DNA from: Sweltsa coloradensis | Taxonomy: Eukaryota > Arthropoda > Insecta > Plecoptera > Chloroperlidae | NCBI GenBank assembly: GCA_024449915.1 | Contig: JAMZAV010001828.1 | Span: forward strand, 248,001 to 312,000 | Direction of reading: 5' to 3' | Length of the DNA stretch: 64,000 nt | Part shown: piece by piece, positions 48,301-54,300 of the stretch | Numbering within the stretch: the first letter of the stretch is position 1 | Layout of the letters: each line of letters opens with the position of its first letter | Notes under the pieces: model-generated | Database searches by the model: none | Told to the model about the DNA's origin: nothing | The model's input: only the letters and a program-made list of their open reading frames with translations | Program-made: the position numbers and the translations under genes

Positions 48301-51300
48301 GGCCTACAGGTCAGCTCGATTCGGAAAAGGTGTTACCTACTCTTTGCCCCCTTTTTGCTCAGACAGCAGAGTGCAAGAATAGTTTCTTCTGCAGCATTGT
48401 CTCCTTGTACAATGCTCTAGTTCCATCAACCAACATCTGAAGGATATTAAACGATTTCATGTAATCTACACTACAATACAGGCTCAATGCGATTTAAAAG
48501 AGCCATGAAGTTTAGTACGAGTGAGGCAAGCCATGTGTTGAGCTACCCGGAAACATCCCCTTTTCCTCCCCAAAACCTAAGGCTGAATCTAGCTAGCACG
48601 GCATATTTCTCTCCGCAGTTTTTAAGCTAGATGGTGCATTAGGCCTTACAGTGTTAACAGCGCCCATTACTACAACTAATCTCAAACCCTCTCATTTATA
48701 CCATGAATTTTAAAGTACCGAGTATTCAAACACATGGCTTGCTCCTCTCTAAACAAGGACTTTGGGCGTTTACCTAGTAGGCATATATTATGAGTATAAT
48801 AAAGGGTTGAGATTAGTGTTACAGGGACGCGTAACACTAAGCCCTAAGCCCACTCTAGCCTAATATACTGTGGAGTATAATGCCATGCTAGCTAGATTCA
48901 CCTTACAGTTTTTGGGAGGAAAGGGGATTGTTCCCGGGTACTCAACACATGGCTTGCCACTCGCTAACAACGATTGGCGTTTCCCTAGTTTACGAGTACC
49001 CACCACACTAGCTTGCTCACTCGTCTAACAACGACTTTGGCGTTTTCATAGTATGGTTTCAGAGGACGTCAACCAATCGTGTAGTCGTTGTCGCCGTCTT
49101 CGTACTGAATGGAGGCTTTGGCATAGTTGTTGAGGTTAAGTTGATTTGGATTAAAGGCGCGTCAACTGTTAGGTTATAATACGCAACTCTAATCTAGGGG
49201 ATATAGGAAGGAAAACTCTATGCAGAACAGAATCAGCTAAAAGTAGGTAAAAGGAAAAGAGGGGTTCTCACGTCGTGGTCGTCATAGTCTTTGTCATCGT
49301 TCGTGTCGTTATGGTCGTCGTCGTTGCGGAGGAGGAGAGGTCCCCGACGACAACTACCAGAGCTCGCCTCTAGTTTCGAGGAGTAATATTCTACTTACCA
49401 GCTTACGTTTGTGAAATGGAGTTCGTTTTGGCGCGAGCAATCTCTTGGCCAAATGTCCACCTTTATCTATAATATAGACTTTCTATCGCATGACATTGAC
49501 ACTTAGAAAAACAAAAATCAAAACACGTGGTGATAACCACCGACTGTGTGATTTTTTATCCGTCACTGAAATCAATGTGTTTAATTTATTTTATATAACC
49601 ATGGCTGTGGCCTTTTATACGTATTTGCAAAAGAAACATGTGCAATCTAAGTTCAAATTTTTAAGATTTTTATTTATTGTAAGTTTAAATCGCAACAGAT
49701 TGGGCTCATTTTGTTAGCAGTTCTCAGTTACCTGGTCACGGACGTCTGTTTAAAATTTCAGCTCAATCTATTTGGCCGTTCGGCCGTATGACCCTGGACA
49801 GACAGACATTTAACATACATACATACATACATACATTGGACAATGCTCACGGCCAAGGCCCGATCGAGTAGAGCGTAACAGAATCCTCATTCGCTTCGCT
49901 CACTCGTCTAACTAGGGAAACGCCAAAGTCGTTGTTTGACGAGTGAGTGAGCCATGTGTTGAGTACCCGGTAACATTACTTTTCTTCCCCCTACCTTAGG
50001 CCTATCTATATAGCCTATGTTAGGCTACAGTTGCGCGTTATGGCCTTACAGTTGACGCGCCCTTATACCAACTAAACTTAAAAACTCTATTATTTATACA
50101 AATATAATAATCAATTTTAAATGCAAATGTTCCCGGGTTCTCAACACATGACTCGCTCACTCGTCCAACAACGACTTTGGCGTTTCCCTAGTCTAGATGG
50201 CTAAGGCGCCCTTATACCCAAAATGTGGGAGACCTGGGTTCAAACCCCCGGTCGGAAAAGATTTTTTAATTTCTGGATTGTATTTTTTAAATTATTTAAC
50301 ATGTTTTGAAATGCATAACGCAGTGTAGTCCATCATCTGTGGCAATACTATGGAAAACATAGCCAGTACGAAATACGTGAAAATATTGCAAGGTTTACTC
50401 AATCTACGAGTGGAATTTGGGGGTACCTTGACGTCCAACATTCGATTAACCTTGGACACGGCATTTCACAGCCAGGTAAATAACAAAAAAAAAATATCAT
50501 ATCAAAATGAAAACCATTGTCGTTAAAATAATTCCTATACATTTCAACGTATTTTTCAGTTTTTTATTTCTTGCAGGTTTAAATTGCAACAGATTGTGCT
50601 CATTTTGTTAGCAGTTCTCAGTTACCTGGTCACGGATGTTTGTTTAAAATTTCAGCTCAGTCTATTTGGCCGTTCGGCCGTATGGGACTGGACAGACAGA
50701 CATTTAACATTTAACATTTAACATTTAACATTTAACATACAGAATTAATCACGACCAAGGACCGATCGAGTAGCATTGTAGACTACGTTCGCTGCGCTCA
50801 CTCGTCTAATAATATGTTGAGGGCTGTGTATTTTCAATTGTTGTTGTCAAGGGAGATTTGATATGTTATGTTATGTTTATCTTTTGAGGTCTGAATGACA
50901 AGATTAAAATAAATCATCACTTTAAAGAATATTGTTTCCTTTTCAATTTATGAGTTGTAAGTTGTAATTAAACATATTTCTTTATACCCTGTCGGTGAGC
51001 CGACATTAATGGTCCTCCTTTGGCTGGATCTTCAAGTCCTAGGAAGTATTTCACTCCAGTATCAAGGTATGCCTATGTGGTAGGCTATTGAGTGTAGTTT
51101 TTCAAAAATGGATAAAAAGAAGATTCCAGATAGTACTGCTATAACAGATCGTGGTGTTCGATCTACTCGTGGGATTCCAGCAGATAAGTTTCCAGGAAAT
51201 GATGACTGGACTAAAGCTGGAAAATCCACGTCACAAGTAGATGAACGAGAACACAAAAGGAGATCTAGTAGATCAATTGCAAGTTGCAATAATTCTAGTT

Positions 51301-54300
51301 CCAGTTCTAATACTAGTACAGTTCGTCGGCGTAAGCTTCAAGTGGAGCAAGATGCCAAACAAGAAATGCTTCGTATCGAAAGAGATAGGATTGAAGCTGC
51401 TAGAGCACGACATCAGTACGAGGAAGAACTCGCACAGAAGAAACTACAATTGGAAAATGAAGTTGTACAGAAGAAACTTCAATTGGAAAATGAAGTTGCA
51501 CAGAAGAAAATCAATATTGAACTTGCCCGTATGCGACGAGAAGCTGCTGAAGAAGAAAACATCGCTGCACTTCAACGCGACTTGATTGAGAGCGCTTCCC
51601 AGACAAAGTTAGCTGAGATTGATGAAGAATTCGATCTGGAAGTTGATGAAAACGAGTCACGAAAGATGTCCAGTGTTGCGGATTGGGTGAAAAAATGCTG
51701 AAACTGGTAAGTTAAACAGTTGTTCGAATCCAGTGGAGTTATCTGGCATCAATGTGGGTCCAGATTTAACTTCTCCAACCACACCAATAGATGAGACGCT
51801 AGCAATGGTCAGACAATCCGATTTAGCTGGTGCATTTAACAATATTGCTACTATTCTCAAACATGTAGGGCTAGGTGCTAGCAATCAACAAAGTGACAGT
51901 AGGCAATATTTAGTGAGGCAAACAGTCGGTAGAGATTTACCAATGTTCAGTGGAGACCCTGAAGAGTGGCCGATATTTAGTGCTAGCTATAAACAGTCTA
52001 CAAAATGTTGCCAATTCTCTGATGTAGAAAATATTATCAGACTTCAAAGAGCCTTGACGGGAAACGCCAAGAGAGAAGTTCAAGCCATGATGGTTACACC
52101 TAAGAATGTCGACAAAATAATGGCTATATTGGAGAGAAGATTTGGTAGGCCAGATCTGGTTATTTCAGCACTAATTGAGAAGGTGTGAAATGCTCCTCCA
52201 CCCAGAAACAACAAAATGGAAGATCTGATTGTCTTTGCCAGCTTGGTTAATAGTCTCACAGCTACAGTGGAGAACCTGGATCGTCCGGCGCACCTTTCAA
52301 ATCCAGAGTTGATTCAAGACTTGGTACGGAAGCTGCCTGACTACCTGAAGCTGTCGTGGGGACGAGAAATACTTGGGCTAAGTGATAAAACAGGAACTGT
52401 GAAACATTTTGCAAAGTGGCTAGACATTGAAGCAGAGGCTGCGAGTTTGGTTAGTGTTCCTTGTACTTTGAGTCTACATAATAAAGATAAAGTGGAAGTG
52501 AAACCAAAATACTACGGTAGCTATAAGGATACAACGAAGAATGAAACGATATTGAGCACCACTGTAACAAGTAGAACAGAAAGTAGATGTATTTACTGCA
52601 AAAGGTCTGGTCATAAAGTGTGTGACTGTTTTATATTTGCTAAACTGAACACTAAGAAACGGGTACAGTGGTCTTGGAATTCAGGTGTCTGTTTTAACTG
52701 TTTAGAGTCTGGACATTTTAACAGTGAATGTAAGAAGCCGGTTTGTGGTTTAAAGGGATGTTCTCTTAGACACAACACATTGTTGCATTTAGATCACCAA
52801 CCTGAGGTCAAGGAGACAGAACAAGCTGTAGTCAACCATCTACATTCTGCGGTATTAGATAAAGTACTGTTGAAGATTACGCCAGTAAAGCTATTCGGAC
52901 CTTGTGGGGAAATATCAACATATGCAATGTTGGATGAAGGATCCACAACCACATTGTTGGATGAATCTCTAGCGGATCAGCTGGGTTTGGAAGGTCGGTC
53001 TCAACCAGTGGTATTGCGTTTCACCAACTCTGTAACGAGATTAGATCAAGAGTCGCGGCTCGTCAATCTCAAGGTTGAAGGGACACTGAGTAACAAGAAG
53101 TATAACATGGCAAATATTCGTACTGTGAAGAATTTGGAACTTCCCGTACAGACAGTGAAAATAAAATACTTAGCAAGTAAATGGAAACATCTGAAACAGG
53201 TACACATACCTAATCTTGAGAATGCGAAGCCTATGATATTGATTGGAGCGGATAATTGTGAGTTGATAACTTCTATGGAAGTGTTGAGAGGTCCACCACA
53301 TACACCTCTGCTATCGAAGACAGCTCTAGGATGGATCATTCATGGTAATGCCACAATGAATGATGGACGTGTTGACGATGAATTTACTCTTCATATTTGC
53401 CATAGAAGTGAATCAGACGAAATTGTACATCAATTGGTAAAGGAATCTTTTAAAACCGAGACTTTTGGAGTAAAGATTAGTGATCAAAAACCATGCTCTA
53501 GGGAAGAGTTGCGTGCTCGTAAGATTCTGGAAGAAACAACAAAACAAGTGGACGCTCGATATGAAACTAAATTAATTTGGAAAGAGAAGCAAAATCTAGA
53601 TATTGATCACGACGCGGGTTTGTGTTGCATCGACGTGTCCCGCCTCCAGAATGAGAAAAGCATTGTGTTACGACTTCGCTGTGACCTCTACGACAACTGT
53701 GATGACTGCTCCAAAAAAGGGGATTGCGTTTCATCGGCCAGGGTGATTAGTTCGTGCCCTCAAGTTTGTATGGAGAAGAAGAATCCTGATATTACACACA
53801 CGTGTAAATATCCTTCAGGATACACGCACAAGATGACAGAAGAGAAGAACGACTTGTGCATTGTACAAGGCAAGCCGACGTACGAGATGGTTGTGAGCGA
53901 CGCGGAATTGTACCTGTACGAGCCTGGTAACAGCTCGCCTGATCAGCTGCTGCAGGACAAGTCTTCGTCCACCACTCGATTCAAGATTGGAGACATCGTG
54001 TGGGACGTTCAGAAGTTTCTCGTATTCTCGAATGATCGTCTCAAGAAGGCTAGAAGCGCATTTGCAAGAAGAATGAGCCTTCACATCATAGATTCAGGAG
54101 AGACGGCACAGTCAAGCAGTCTGAGACTGCAAGATCTGCGAGGGTTGGCGATAGACTGGGTGTTCAAGCGGCTGTACTGGATGGACACCGGGCAAGATAC
54201 GGCCATGGATTCCATGTTAACGTGGAAACAGAAGAGGTGGTTCGTATCGCTGGAGTTGAACCAATCGCATGACACCGAGATGGGTATAGAGTGGACTGTG

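Larger units (their letters stand above)
49683..50800. repeat. Duplicated segment with TCACTCGTCTAA edge
   Basis: GTTTAAATCGCAACAGATTG, AGTTCTCAGTTACCTGGTCA and TATTTGGCCGTTCGGCCGTA occur near 49683-49800 and again near 50577-50695, each followed by ACAGACAGACATTTAACAT, a simple repeat, then GACCAAGG..CGATCGAGTAG and CGCTCACTCGTCTAA. Two copies of one repeat in direct order. Simple repeats differ: (CATA)n in the first, (CATTTAA)n in the second. Confidence 0.65.

Noticed and set aside
50192..50290. Functional tRNA gene
   Set aside because: A and B boxes are present, but the acceptor stem does not pair and a SINE-type tail follows.
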